This document shows, piece after piece, positions 26,323-36,069 of a DNA stretch of 46,147 nt. This DNA is from an uncultured Lachnospiraceae bacterium (GTDB lineage Bacteria; Bacillota_A; Clostridia; Lachnospirales; Lachnospiraceae): positions 1 through 46,147 of the forward strand of contig CACZHN010000011.1 of NCBI GenBank assembly GCA_902780985.1, read 5' to 3'. The notes below the pieces were generated by a model that saw only the letters and a program-made list of their open reading frames with translations, ran no database searches and had not been told where the DNA came from. A program made the translations under genes and the position numbers. How positions within the stretch are numbered: the stretch's first letter is position 1; every line of letters starts with the position of its first letter.

Positions 26323-28920
26323 TTGATAAAAAGATTCAGCTTTGACAAAGTACGCAGGAGCGTACAGGATAAAAACGTTATAGTATTTCAGGGTTACGCA
26401 AACGAAGCATTTACCTCTGCCAACAAGGCAGAGGTGTGTTTCACAGCGGGCGGAAAGAAGTATAAGACAGAGGCGGAAGTTAGTGTACGTAAGCTTTCGC
26501 CCGTTTTTGCTGTTGTGAGGGCAGGTGCTCCACTCAGTTATATGGTATTCGTATACGTCAAAACAGACAACAAACTGGGCGAGTATCTGAAGGCTTCGGG
26601 CAGCGAGGCTGAATCAGGCTTGCAGAACGGAACCGTGTCGGTAAAGATATCGGGAGACGACGGTGAGGAGACCGAGCTTTTCAGAGGAAGAGCATCCCTT
26701 GTGAAGAAGGGACTGGGAAGGATTCTCTATGCCATCGACGACATCGAGAAGAACGACGGAAAACTTACGGTAGCCGGCTGGACCGTGGACTGCGACGAGA
26801 TAAGAATAGGTCTCTACAAGAAGAACGGCAAGGGATACGAGAGGATCGAATCCAAGGTGGACTGGGACGTAAGAGAAGATGCCCTCACCTTCGTGCCGGA
26901 GTGCGAAAGCAGCCGCAGGGCAGGCTTCAAAGTCACTGCGGAGACCGACGAGAAGAAGCTCAAGCTTCTTATCCAGACCAGAAGCATAAAGAAGATAATA
27001 ACCGTAAATGCCATGGAGAACTCCGTGAAGTCACAGATCACGGGCAGGGTTGCCCAGACCTGGCATACGGTGGAATATAACATCAACACAATCGGCTTTG
27101 CCGGTACCATGAGAAAGATTGCCAGAAAGGTTCTTCCGGGAGGAGTTCTTAAGAGCATTGATTACAATGTCTGGAGAACGGACCGCATCCCTGATGAAGA
27201 GAAGCTGGAATATCAGAGACAGAGAGATAAGGAATTCGCTATCAGACCTAAGTTCAGCATAGTGGTTCCTATGTACGAGTCGGATGAAAGACTTCTCACG
27301 GAAATGATCGAGTCCGTAAAGGCACAGACCTACACCAACTGGGAGTTATGCCTCTCCGACGGAAGTGCCGATAAATCAAGGCTTTACGACATCGTAAAGA
27401 AGTACAGCGATGAAGACGGCAGGATAAGATATATCGGAGATACAAAGAGCGACAAGACACTGGGGATTGCCGAGAATACCAATCAGGCCATGGAGAAGGC
27501 TTCCGGAGACTACATAGTTTTCGGAGATCACGATGACCTGTTTGCACCGGATGCTCTGTACGAATGCGTATATCTCATCAACGAGAAGGCCGAGAAAGAA
27601 GGCCTGAAGGAGATCAATTACATTTACTCCGACGAAGATAAGATCAACGAAGAAGGTACGAAGTACAGTGATCCGCATTTCAAGCCGGACTTCAACATAG
27701 ACTTACTCAGATCCGTGAATTACATCAGCCACATGTCGGTGGTTTCGAGAAAACTTGCGGATTATGTGGGCAAGCTTGATCCGGAGTTTAACGGCGCCCA
27801 GGATTACGATTACATCTTAAGATGCGTGGATACCCTAACGGAGATGAAGCGTCTGCTTAACCCGACGGTCTATCACATCCCTAAGGTGCTGTACCACTGG
27901 AGGACTATAGCAGCTTCCACCGCGGCAAATCCCAAGTCGAAAATGTATGCCTTCGAAGCAGGCAAGAGAGCCATCGAAGAGCATCTTAAGAGAAACAGCC
28001 TTAAGGCCACCGTGGAAATGGGTGAAGATCTGGGATATTACGACGTGCATTATACTGTAGCGGATGAGGTACGAAAGGGCGACGCAGACAAACCGCTTCT
28101 TTCCATCATCATCCCGAACAAGGATCATGTGGATGACCTGAAGACATGCATCGATTCCATCGATAAGAGGTCTACATTCAGAAACTACGAATTCGTAGTG
28201 GTGGAGAACAACAGTACCGAAAAGGCTACATTTGACTATTATAAAGAGATCGAGAAGAGAGATAACGTTCAGGTGGTTTACTGGAAGGAAGACTTCAACT
28301 TCTCGGCTATCAATAATTTCGGCGCGGCAGCCGCAAAGGGAGATGTATATCTGCTCCTCAACAACGACACCGAGCTGATGAACGACGACGCCATCGAAGA
28401 CATGCTGGGATACTGCATGAGACCGGAGGTTGGAGCGGTTGGTGCGAGACTTTACTACGACGACGATACCATCCAGCATGCGGGCTGCATCATAGGAATC
28501 GGCGGAATCGCGGGACACTGCTTCCAGAGACAGCCGGAGCTTCCGGGAACGGTTTATTTCAACCGCTCGAAGATGACCTGTGATTACAGTGCGGTAACGG
28601 CCGCATGTCTCATGATAAGACGCGATGTATACGAGAAGGTTGAGGGACTGGACGAGAAGTTCAAGGTAGCCTTCAACGATATAGATTTCTGCCTGAAGAT
28701 AAGAGCGGCAGGATATCTGGTGGTTTACGATGCATGGGCAAGATTCCACCATTACGAGTCAAAGTCCAGAGGTTACGAGGATACTGTGGAGAAGAAGGAA
28801 CGCTTCCGCAGAGAGATAACCAGACTTCATCAGAAGTGGACAGACATACTTACGGAGGGCGATCCGTATTATAATCCGAACCTTACGCTGGAGAAGCAGG
28901 ACTTCTCGCTGAGATACTAG
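26323..28920 (+). CDS. Double-GT2 glycosyltransferase with N-terminal beta domain
   Basis: Protein of 865 aa with two GT2 domains (about 308-570, RPKFSIVVPMYES and FGDHDDLF; about 590-830, LLSIIIPNKDH and LLNNDTE) and an N-terminal region (1-290) with beta-rich segments. One of these (GKLTVAGWTVD, a later VDWDVRED, then RRAGFKV) resembles the C-terminal domain of the preceding giant protein, so the two enzymes share an accessory module. Double-GT2 proteins of this type commonly make repeating rhamnose or mannose backbones. Translation appears to start at TTG 26323: AGGTG lies 7 nt upstream and the only nearby ATG (26318) is out of frame and stops at once. Product linkage is unknown. Confidence 0.82.
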   Translation: MIKRFSFDKVRRSVQDKNVIVFQGYANEAFTSANKAEVCFTAGGKKYKTEAEVSVRKLSPVFAVVRAGAPLSYMVFVYVKTDNKLGEYLKASGSEAESGLQNGTVSVKISGDDGEETELFRGRASLVKKGLGRILYAIDDIEKNDGKLTVAGWTVDCDEIRIGLYKKNGKGYERIESKVDWDVREDALTFVPECESSRRAGFKVTAETDEKKLKLLIQTRSIKKIITVNAMENSVKSQITGRVAQTWHTVEYNINTIGFAGTMRKIARKVLPGGVLKSIDYNVWRTDRIPDEEKLEYQRQRDKEFAIRPKFSIVVPMYESDERLLTEMIESVKAQTYTNWELCLSDGSADKSRLYDIVKKYSDEDGRIRYIGDTKSDKTLGIAENTNQAMEKASGDYIVFGDHDDLFAPDALYECVYLINEKAEKEGLKEINYIYSDEDKINEEGTKYSDPHFKPDFNIDLLRSVNYISHMSVVSRKLADYVGKLDPEFNGAQDYDYILRCVDTLTEMKRLLNPTVYHIPKVLYHWRTIAASTAANPKSKMYAFEAGKRAIEEHLKRNSLKATVEMGEDLGYYDVHYTVADEVRKGDADKPLLSIIIPNKDHVDDLKTCIDSIDKRSTFRNYEFVVVENNSTEKATFDYYKEIEKRDNVQVVYWKEDFNFSAINNFGAAAAKGDVYLLLNNDTELMNDDAIEDMLGYCMRPEVGAVGARLYYDDDTIQHAGCIIGIGGIAGHCFQRQPELPGTVYFNRSKMTCDYSAVTAACLMIRRDVYEKVEGLDEKFKVAFNDIDFCLKIRAAGYLVVYDAWARFHHYESKSRGYEDTVEKKERFRREITRLHQKWTDILTEGDPYYNPNLTLEKQDFSLRY

Positions 28921-28953
28921 CTGAGGCAGGAAGAGAAGGAACAAATAAGCTTT

Positions 28954-30771
28954 ATGGATAAACTTTTAGAGTTATATAAAAAACATAAAGAGATAGTGAA
29001 TTATCTTATCGTAGGCGGCCTTACCACGGTAGTCAGCCTGGCAACCTATTACGGACTTACCTTTACGGTACTGGATCCGAAAAAATCGGTTCAGCTTCAG
29101 GTGGCAAATATCATCTCCTGGATCGCAGCGGTTGTCTTCGCTTACTTCACCAACAGAAAATTCGTTTTCGAAAGTAAGAGCAAGGGCGCTGAGATGGGCA
29201 AAGAGGCAACCAAGTTCGCTCTGGCCAGAGTAGGCACACTGCTCATGGATATGGCCATCATGGCACTGGGCGTTTCAGTTCTGCATTTCAACGACAAGAT
29301 AGTTAAGCTCTTCGTTCAGGTGGTTGTCACCGTGGCAAACTATGTACTCAGTAAGCTGCTGGTATTCAGAAAGAGCAAGAAGGAAAAAGCAAAAGGTATT
29401 AAATTCGATATCGTATTATTCTTCATAATCGCTGCATCGGCATGGGGACTGTTTCTGTCTATTATGATCCCGGTTTCTCAGACACCGGATGAGTATACTC
29501 ATTTTGACAGCATGATGAAGGCATACGGAACCGAGGTCTACATCACAGAGACTCTCGGAAATTACTATACCGAGTCAGAGATGGCGACTTTCAACGAGAC
29601 AGAGGAAAATGTAGTGGACACCCGTGCCTACTTCGACGCGGGCATGAAGCCGTTCGAGCACAAGCTTTCAATATCGGACTTTAAGCCGACAGTGGCTGCC
29701 CTCAGATATCTTCCGGCAGGCGTTGGCTTTTATCTCGGAGCACTGCTTCACCTTCCGAGACTTATATGCTTCCAGCTGGCAGAGCTGATGTCTCTTGCAT
29801 TTTATGTATTGCTGGGAATATTCACATTAAAGAGAGCACCGGTTAAGAAAGAGATATTCCTCTTCGTGCTTCTTATGCCTATGGCTATGCAGCAGGCGGG
29901 CTCCATCAATCCGGACGTTGTGGTAAATGCATGTTCATTCCTGCTTACGGCCATGATCCTGGATTTTAAGATAAGCGACAAGACCATCGGATGGAAGGAC
30001 ATGATCATCATGGCTCTTCTCTGCGGTGAGATATTTATAGCAAAGCAGATCTACGTCCTTCTTGCGGCGGGAATCTTCATGGTTCCTATCGACAAGTTCA
30101 GCCTGCCGATCGGAAAGAAGTTCGACCTGGCCAAGTTCATCAAGAAGAGAAAGATAATCTGCATAATCGCAATGGTCATATGTGTTGCGGCAGCGGGATA
30201 TGTAATGAGAAACGGAGAGTATTTCCAGATCCTCACTGCATCAGTGCTTCAGCCGGGCAGGACATTACTGCTGATCAAGTTTACCGCACTGTCGCTGAAG
30301 GACTACTACCTTCAGACTCTGGTAGGATGCTTCGGATATCTTGACAGCTTCATGTCATACACATACATCGTGATATTCTTTATGATGCTCATGTATATCA
30401 TGCTTTTCGATTACAAAGAAGAGCTGGATAACATACATAAACTTTCCGTAGCCAACAGGATATTTATGATCCTCATCGCAGGAAGCATATTTATCCTCGT
30501 ATTCATGTCCCAGATTAACTGGAGCTTCAGACTTGCGGAACTGGATATGAACGGCGGCGTGGAGTACTTCAGACAGTGTCTCTATAAGATCGAGATCATC
30601 CTCGGAGTTCAGGGAAGATACTTCATCCCGGCACTTCCGATGCTGATAATCCCGCTTACTTCGGGACATGAGATCAAGAGCAAGAAGGTTTACAACATAG
30701 CGCAGATCTGCTTCTATGCATTTACCGTACTGCTCGTATGTAAGACAATAATCGGCAGATATTGGAGATAG
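28954..30771 (+). CDS. GtrA-DUF2142 fusion membrane protein
   Basis: Protein of 605 aa. Residues 1-145 form a GtrA-like domain of four helices (NYLIVGGLTTVVSLATYYG and YFTNRKFVF are characteristic), a family thought to flip polyprenyl-phosphate sugars. The rest is a polytopic DUF2142-type domain with the extracytoplasmic PDEYTHF motif near its first helix, resembling GT-C glycosyltransferases that use lipid-linked donors. The fusion would put the flippase and the transferase in one chain. Together with the GT2 at 14062 and YfhO at 11796 it could supply a sugar outside the membrane. AAGGA is about 13 nt upstream of the ATG, a loose spacing. Confidence 0.8.
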   Translation: MDKLLELYKKHKEIVNYLIVGGLTTVVSLATYYGLTFTVLDPKKSVQLQVANIISWIAAVVFAYFTNRKFVFESKSKGAEMGKEATKFALARVGTLLMDMAIMALGVSVLHFNDKIVKLFVQVVVTVANYVLSKLLVFRKSKKEKAKGIKFDIVLFFIIAASAWGLFLSIMIPVSQTPDEYTHFDSMMKAYGTEVYITETLGNYYTESEMATFNETEENVVDTRAYFDAGMKPFEHKLSISDFKPTVAALRYLPAGVGFYLGALLHLPRLICFQLAELMSLAFYVLLGIFTLKRAPVKKEIFLFVLLMPMAMQQAGSINPDVVVNACSFLLTAMILDFKISDKTIGWKDMIIMALLCGEIFIAKQIYVLLAAGIFMVPIDKFSLPIGKKFDLAKFIKKRKIICIIAMVICVAAAGYVMRNGEYFQILTASVLQPGRTLLLIKFTALSLKDYYLQTLVGCFGYLDSFMSYTYIVIFFMMLMYIMLFDYKEELDNIHKLSVANRIFMILIAGSIFILVFMSQINWSFRLAELDMNGGVEYFRQCLYKIEIILGVQGRYFIPALPMLIIPLTSGHEIKSKKVYNIAQICFYAFTVLLVCKTIIGRYWR

Positions 30772-30775
30772 TCGA

Positions 30776-32650
30776 ATGTTTAATTCACTGTTTTTCGCAA
30801 TTGCATATCTTGCGCTTTTGACCGGATGTCTGGCCGTGAAGAAGAACGACAGACGGGAAAGCTTTATAACATGGACGGTTCTTGTTATAATGTTTACCCT
30901 GTGCTATCAGACGGCGGTGGCTTCCGTATTCTGGAAGACGGAGATACCGGTAAGCGTGCTGACTGTGGGAATCGCGGATCTTGCAGCGGGAATCCTGTTC
31001 TGGATCATGGCCCTCAAGGGCGGAAAGCAGAGCTATAAGGTGGACAGATATGAAATCCTCGGAATGCTGGTCTGCTTCCTTACCGCAAGTTACTACTTCG
31101 TGAAGAGATACGACATGGGCAATACCATCGATTTCGTATCGGTGGACAGCGCATCGTTTTTCAACATCGCTCATATAATCGCCCGTGAGCACAGGATCCC
31201 GACCAACATGTTCATGGCACATCTTTCCACGGCTCTTCCGATGGAAATGGTACGGCCGCTGATAGGAGACTTCAACTCCTACAAGGTAGTGCTGCTCTGG
31301 GAGATAGGATATTTCTTCCTGTCGGGAATGATGTTCTTCGTGCTGATAAGATCCATCCTTGAGAAGAAGGGTATGAAGGCTGCAGGTCTTGTAACCACGT
31401 TCTTCTACATGCTGGCTTATCCGCTTTACTCAATGATATTCGGATTTTCCTATTTCGGACTTTCAATAACTCTGATAGGATATCTTATATATGTGACCGG
31501 ACTTTTCATCAGCGAGTCTGTGAGAAGACGTGTCAGCTATGTGATGATCAACTTCGGACTTTTCGGACTCTTCATGTGCTATATGATGTTCGTGCCTCCG
31601 ATCTACGTGGGAATTCTCCTGGCAATCTTTGCGGGAGCATACTTCGTAAAGGGCAGAAAGATCATCGCACTTAAGACCATTAAAGAATGCTTCGGAGTAT
31701 TCCTTATACCGAGCGTATGCGGACTGCTTCTTACATTTGCGAACCTGATCTTCATATCTTCCGATGTGGTAAATTCCGGTGCGTCAAATGCGGACGGCGG
31801 TTCAAGAGGTATCGCTACAGACGGTGGATGCTACAACGAGCTTTACACAAACTTCGTATGTATCTTTCCGTTCGTGCTGATCGGTATCGCGGTAGTTATT
31901 CTTGCGGCAAAGGCAAAGCGCAAAGCCGTAAAGGAAGCTATAGAAGAAGCAGCAAAGAAGAAAGAGATCGTAACGAACTACGAGGAAGACCTGAGACAGT
32001 CCATGGATATCACAACCCTGGCGCTTACAATAGCTATGGCAGTCTTCATGGCAGCTCTTCTTATCCTCTGCTTTAAGAAGTACGTTTCGGTTTACTATTA
32101 CGTGAAGAACAATAACATCATGTGGCTTCTCACCCATGTGCTTCTCATCAAGGGCATGGCTCACATTTACGACAAGTCACGCCTCACAGTGGGAGCGATA
32201 TACGTATCCTTCCTGCTTGCCATGGGCATGCTGTTCTTCAACGTGGATGCGAGGATCCAGGCCGGCAACGAGAGATTCATGCCGAATGCCATAACAGGAT
32301 TCTTCAACATTTACAGCTTTAATCATGAATTCAATTCCATACCGGGGCAGATCAACGCCGGAGACGTCAACGTCTACAGGTATGTGAGAGAGAATATCAG
32401 CGCCGAGGACGAGCCTTCGATACTCGTGCTGGGCGGATATATATACACTGCATGGTTCCCGTATATGACGGATCAGAAGAATGTCCGTCAGGTCAGCGAG
32501 GTGCCTCAGTATCAGGAGACGGACCTCTCTGATTATAAGTACGTGGTAGTGCAGTATTCGGAAATCTATTCGTCGGACAAGGAGTTCTTTGACTCCCTCG
32601 GAAATGTAATCTATCAGGGAACCGACGGATTCGTAGTGGAGATGGAGTAA
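30776..32650 (+). CDS. Polytopic membrane protein, possible GT-C transferase or polymerase
   Basis: I do not recognise the family. The 624-aa protein has about a dozen hydrophobic helices, a lumenal-type loop after the third or fourth helix with acidic residues (VDSASFFNIAHIIAREHRIP), a charged cytoplasmic loop at about 378-410 (KAKRKAVKEAIEEAAKKKE) and a soluble C-terminus of about 110 residues with no final helix. This topology is common to GT-C enzymes and to Wzy-type polymerases. It starts 4 nt after the GtrA-DUF2142 gene and ends 3 nt before a GT2 gene, so it belongs to the same module. GGAG at 30764-30767 is the ribosome site. Confidence 0.55.
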   Translation: MFNSLFFAIAYLALLTGCLAVKKNDRRESFITWTVLVIMFTLCYQTAVASVFWKTEIPVSVLTVGIADLAAGILFWIMALKGGKQSYKVDRYEILGMLVCFLTASYYFVKRYDMGNTIDFVSVDSASFFNIAHIIAREHRIPTNMFMAHLSTALPMEMVRPLIGDFNSYKVVLLWEIGYFFLSGMMFFVLIRSILEKKGMKAAGLVTTFFYMLAYPLYSMIFGFSYFGLSITLIGYLIYVTGLFISESVRRRVSYVMINFGLFGLFMCYMMFVPPIYVGILLAIFAGAYFVKGRKIIALKTIKECFGVFLIPSVCGLLLTFANLIFISSDVVNSGASNADGGSRGIATDGGCYNELYTNFVCIFPFVLIGIAVVILAAKAKRKAVKEAIEEAAKKKEIVTNYEEDLRQSMDITTLALTIAMAVFMAALLILCFKKYVSVYYYVKNNNIMWLLTHVLLIKGMAHIYDKSRLTVGAIYVSFLLAMGMLFFNVDARIQAGNERFMPNAITGFFNIYSFNHEFNSIPGQINAGDVNVYRYVRENISAEDEPSILVLGGYIYTAWFPYMTDQKNVRQVSEVPQYQETDLSDYKYVVVQYSEIYSSDKEFFDSLGNVIYQGTDGFVVEME

Positions 32651-32653
32651 CTG

Positions 32654-33448
32654 ATGATGGAACATACATTTGCGATATGTGCTTACAAAGACAGTGAATA
32701 TCTTGAAAAATGTATAAAGTCGCTTAAGAAGCAGACCGTGGAATCCAAGATAATAATGGTGACCCATACGCCTTCGGAGTACCAGGACAGTCTGGCGAAG
32801 AAGTATGACATTCCCGTATATGTGAATACGGGAGAGCCGGGCATAACACAGGACTGGAACTTTGCACTCAGCAGAGTGGATACCAGATTCGCAACCATTG
32901 CCCATCAGGACGATATATACGAGCCTTCTTATGCGGAGAAAATGCTGTTTCAGCTGAAGCATTCAAAGCGTCCGATCATTGCATTTTCGGACTATGCGGA
33001 GATAAGAAACGGCCGCAAGACAATTGATGTAAAGATGCTTAAGATAAAGCGACTCATGCTGGTGCCGCTTAAGATCAAGGCTTTCAGAGGAAGCAGATTC
33101 GTAAGAAGAAGGATCCTTTCCATGGGAGACCCTATCTGCTGTCCATCGGTATGTTTTGACCTGGACTATGTAAAGCAGCCGATATTCGCGGATCATTTCA
33201 AGAGCTGCGAGGACTGGGAAGCATGGGAGAAGCTTTCGAAGATGAAGGGCGACTTCATATATATCCCGAAGCCTCTTATGTGTCACAGGATACATGAGGA
33301 GTCGGCGACAACAGCGATAATCAACGATAACAAGAGAGGCGGAGAGAACCTGGAAATGTTTGCGAAGTTCTGGCCGCTTCCTATAGCTAAACTCATCAAC
33401 CGATTCTATAACAAGTCGGAGGATTCGAATGACTTACACAACACGTAA
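32654..33448 (+). CDS. GT2 glycosyltransferase
   Basis: Protein of 264 aa with a GT-A fold and no membrane helix. It opens HTFAICAYKDSEYLEKCI, has GITQDWNFALSRV where the donor base is bound and AHQDDIYEPSY as the metal site, typical of transferases that add one sugar. The start could be 32654 or 32657, two ATGs in a row after GGAG at 32644-32647. It begins 3 nt after the preceding membrane protein gene and overlaps the next GT2 by 20 nt. Donor and acceptor are unknown. Confidence 0.82.
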   Translation: MMEHTFAICAYKDSEYLEKCIKSLKKQTVESKIIMVTHTPSEYQDSLAKKYDIPVYVNTGEPGITQDWNFALSRVDTRFATIAHQDDIYEPSYAEKMLFQLKHSKRPIIAFSDYAEIRNGRKTIDVKMLKIKRLMLVPLKIKAFRGSRFVRRRILSMGDPICCPSVCFDLDYVKQPIFADHFKSCEDWEAWEKLSKMKGDFIYIPKPLMCHRIHEESATTAIINDNKRGGENLEMFAKFWPLPIAKLINRFYNKSEDSNDLHNT

Positions 33449-34148
33449 AAACAACGAACTTAAAAAGCTGGTAATCATTCCCGCATATAATGAGTCTCTG
33501 AACATTGAGAAGACGGTTAAGGATGTTATAAAGAATGCACCGGACTTCGATTATGTGGTCATAAACGATTGCTCAAAGGACAACACACTGGAGATTCTCC
33601 GTAAGAACAATTTCAGTTATCTGAACCTGCCGGTGAATCTGGGAATAGGCGGAGCCGTTCAGACGGGATACAGATATGCCTATTATCACGGCTACGACAT
33701 GGCCGTTCAGTTTGACGGAGACGGACAGCACAATGCAAGTTATCTGGGAAAGATGGCGGAGGAACTGGCGAACACAGATGCCAATATGGTCATAGGTTCC
33801 AGATTTATCACGAAGGAAGGCTTCCAGTCTTCGGGAATGAGAAGAGCCGGAATCAAGCATTTCACCCGTCTCATCAAGAGTCTTACGGGAGAGACCATAA
33901 CCGACCCGACATCGGGATTCAGGATTGTGGACAGAAAACTGCTGGAGCTTTTCAAGGAAGATTATCCGAAGGATTATCCTGAACCGGAAAGCACGGTGAC
34001 GGTACTTTCAAAGGGCTTCAAGGTTAAGGAAATCCCGGTCATCATGAACGAGAGAGAAGGAGGAGTATCCTCGATCTCAATGATGAACGGCATTTACTAC
34101 ATGATCAAAGTAAGTATAGCGATACTCATAGCTAAACTGAACAAGTAG
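33429..34148 (+). CDS. GT2 glycosyltransferase, dolichol-phosphate mannosyltransferase type
   Basis: Protein of 239 aa: KLVIIPAYNESLNIEKTV, INDCSKD, the NLGIGGAVQTGYRYA segment, the metal site QFDGDGQHN and the TDPTSGFRIVDR motif. These mark the DPM1-like group that makes polyprenyl-phosphate sugars. It lacks C-terminal helices, but the DUF2304 gene 21 nt downstream encodes a small membrane protein of a kind often found beside such enzymes and may tether it. GGAGG at 33419-33423 precedes the ATG, which lies within the end of the previous GT2 gene. Confidence 0.87.
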   Translation: MTYTTRKNNELKKLVIIPAYNESLNIEKTVKDVIKNAPDFDYVVINDCSKDNTLEILRKNNFSYLNLPVNLGIGGAVQTGYRYAYYHGYDMAVQFDGDGQHNASYLGKMAEELANTDANMVIGSRFITKEGFQSSGMRRAGIKHFTRLIKSLTGETITDPTSGFRIVDRKLLELFKEDYPKDYPEPESTVTVLSKGFKVKEIPVIMNEREGGVSSISMMNGIYYMIKVSIAILIAKLNK

Positions 34149-34169
34149 ATTTGAGCGGAAGGAGAAGAT

Positions 34170-34529
34170 ATGTCTCTTAGAATAAGAATATTCGTAATCA
34201 TCTGTATGGTGCTTCTGCTCATATCTCTGATCAGGCTTATGAGTAAGAAGAAGATAAATTATAGATACGGACTGGGCTGGGCACTGATCGACATAGTCAT
34301 CATCGTATTTGCCGCATGTCCTGCAATCCTGGGCTGGATAGCAAAGCTCACAGGTGTTGTGGCACCTGTAAACATGCTTTTCTTCCTCGGATTCCTTCTG
34401 GTCATCGGAATCATCTTTTCCCTTTCCATGACCGTCAGCAAGCTTCAGGACAAGGTTACCAAGCTGTCCCAGGAGCTGGCGATACTGAGGAAGGATACCC
34501 ATAAGGACCATAAGGAAGCAGACAAGTAG
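34170..34529 (+). CDS. DUF2304 small membrane protein
   Basis: Protein of 119 aa with three membrane helices (about 5-22, 36-56 and 68-90) and a C-terminal charged helix (LQDKVTKLSQELAILRKD), matching the DUF2304 layout, including the NYRYGLGWALI segment after the first helix. These proteins are commonly encoded next to DPM1-like GT2 genes, as here, and may anchor or regulate the enzyme. No catalytic residues are evident. AAGGAGAAG lies upstream of the start. Confidence 0.8.
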   Translation: MSLRIRIFVIICMVLLLISLIRLMSKKKINYRYGLGWALIDIVIIVFAACPAILGWIAKLTGVVAPVNMLFFLGFLLVIGIIFSLSMTVSKLQDKVTKLSQELAILRKDTHKDHKEADK

Positions 34530-34547
34530 AAAAGGAACCCGAAGAGT

Positions 34548-34952
34548 ATGGATATAAAAATGTATACATTTCAGCGTCACGGCGATGACAGAGGCATGCT
34601 GGTGGCACTGGAGGAGATGAAGGATATTCCCTTCAATATAAAAAGAGTATATTACATGTACGACACCATAGAAGGTGTAAGACGAGGCTTCCACGCCCAT
34701 AAGTGCCTGGAGCAGATCCTCGTTCCGATCCACGGCTCCTGCAAGATCCATCTGGATGACGGAACCGAGACCGCGGAAGTCGTACTGGACAAGCCTTTCG
34801 AAGGCCTCTACATAAGCAATGCGGTCTGGAGAGAAATGTATGACTTCTCGCCGGATGCGGTCCTTATGGTACTGGCTTCGGAATATTATGACGAAAAAGA
34901 CTATATCAGAAATTACGATGAGTTTTTGAAATACATCGGTAAGGAGAAATAG
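34548..34952 (+). CDS. dTDP-4-keto-6-deoxyhexose 3,4-ketoisomerase (FdtA/QdtA-like)
   Basis: Single-domain cupin of 134 aa. The family signature is present: RRGFHAHKCLEQILVPIHGSC with the paired active-site histidines, then KIHLDDGTE and GLYISNAVWREMYDFSPDAVLMVLAS. FdtA and QdtA move the keto group of dTDP-4-keto-6-deoxyglucose from C4 to C3, giving galacto or gluco products respectively; the sequence alone does not tell me which. The next gene encodes the matching aminotransferase and starts directly after the stop codon. The dTDP-glucose synthesis genes (rmlA, rmlB) are not in the window. Confidence 0.85.
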   Translation: MDIKMYTFQRHGDDRGMLVALEEMKDIPFNIKRVYYMYDTIEGVRRGFHAHKCLEQILVPIHGSCKIHLDDGTETAEVVLDKPFEGLYISNAVWREMYDFSPDAVLMVLASEYYDEKDYIRNYDEFLKYIGKEK

Positions 34953-36053
34953 ATGAAGAAGATTCCGTTTGCGGCATTTGACGTTATGCATAAAGAAGTG
35001 GAAGAAGAGATGGAAGCAGCATTTAAGAAGGTGCTGGACAGAGAGTGGTTCATTCAGGGTGAAGAATGCACCAAGTTCGAAGAAGAGTTTGCGGCATACT
35101 GCGAGTCAAAGTACTGCGTAGGCTGCGGCAACGGACTGGACGCTCTCATGCTCATCTTAAAAGCCTATGAGATAGGTCCGGGAGATGAGGTTATCGTTCC
35201 GTCCAATACATATATCGCAACAGCACTGGCTGTAACATACGTGGGGGCAAAGCCTGTTTTTGTTGAGCCGATCATCGATACATATAACATCGACCCGGCC
35301 CGCATAGAAGAGAAGATCACGGATAAGACCAGGGCCATCATGGCAGTTCATCTTTACGGCCAGCCTGCGGACATGGATCCTATCCTGGAGATCGCAGCCC
35401 GTCATAACCTGAAGGTTATTGAGGATTCCGCTCAGTCCCACGGAGCAACCTATAAGGGAAAGAAAACCGGAAGCCTGGGAGATGCAGCAGGATTCAGCTT
35501 CTATCCGGGAAAGAACCTGGGCGCACTGGGTGACGGCGGTGCCGTAGTCACAAGCGACAAGGCTCTTGCGGACAAGATAAGAGCACTGGGCAATTACGGC
35601 TCGGACTACAAGTATCATCACATATTCAAGGGAAATAACTCCAGACTGGACGAGGTTCAGTCCGCCATGCTGAGAATAAAGCTGAGAAAGCTGGATCAGT
35701 GGAACGGCGCCCGTGTAAGGATCGCGAACAGATATCTGGAAGGAATAAAGAATCCTAAGGTTACACTTCCTACAGTGGCTGAAGGAAATACTCATGTATA
35801 TCATATCTTTGCCATAAGAACGGCAGAGAGAGATTCACTGGAAGCCTTCCTTGCCGAGAAGGGCATAGGCTGCAACAAGCATTATCCTATCCCGATACAT
35901 ATGCAGGAAGCATATAAGGATCTGGAGATTCCTGAGGGAGCACTTCCGATAGCGGAAGAGATATCCGCAACGGAGCTCAGTATCCCTATGTACTACGGAA
36001 TGACAGACGCAGAGGTGGATTACATCATCGATGCGATAAATGCATGGAACTAG
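34953..36053 (+). CDS. DegT/DnrJ/EryC1 sugar aminotransferase (FdtB/QdtB-like)
   Basis: PLP-dependent aminotransferase of 366 aa, normal for the family. The internal aldimine lysine is K187 in [14 protein letters not shown]. Other markers are [34 protein letters not shown], and the C-terminal [10 protein letters not shown] and NKHYPIPIH segments typical of 3-aminotransferases of the FdtB/QdtB kind. It should aminate the 3-keto product of the preceding isomerase to a dTDP-3-amino-3,6-dideoxyhexose. The ATG follows the isomerase stop codon without a gap, so translation is coupled. Confidence 0.9.
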   Translation: MKKIPFAAFDVMHKEVEEEMEAAFKKVLDREWFIQGEECTKFEEEFAAYCESKYCVGCGNGLDALMLILKAYEIGPGDEVIVPSNTYIATALAVTYVGAKPVFVEPIIDTYNIDPARIEEKITDKTRAIMAVHLYGQPADMDPILEIAARHNLKVIEDSAQSHGATYKGKKTGSLGDAAGFSFYPGKNLGALGDGGAVVTSDKALADKIRALGNYGSDYKYHHIFKGNNSRLDEVQSAMLRIKLRKLDQWNGARVRIANRYLEGIKNPKVTLPTVAEGNTHVYHIFAIRTAERDSLEAFLAEKGIGCNKHYPIPIHMQEAYKDLEIPEGALPIAEEISATELSIPMYYGMTDAEVDYIIDAINAWN

Positions 36054-36069
36054 AGCAGGGGTGAAACCG

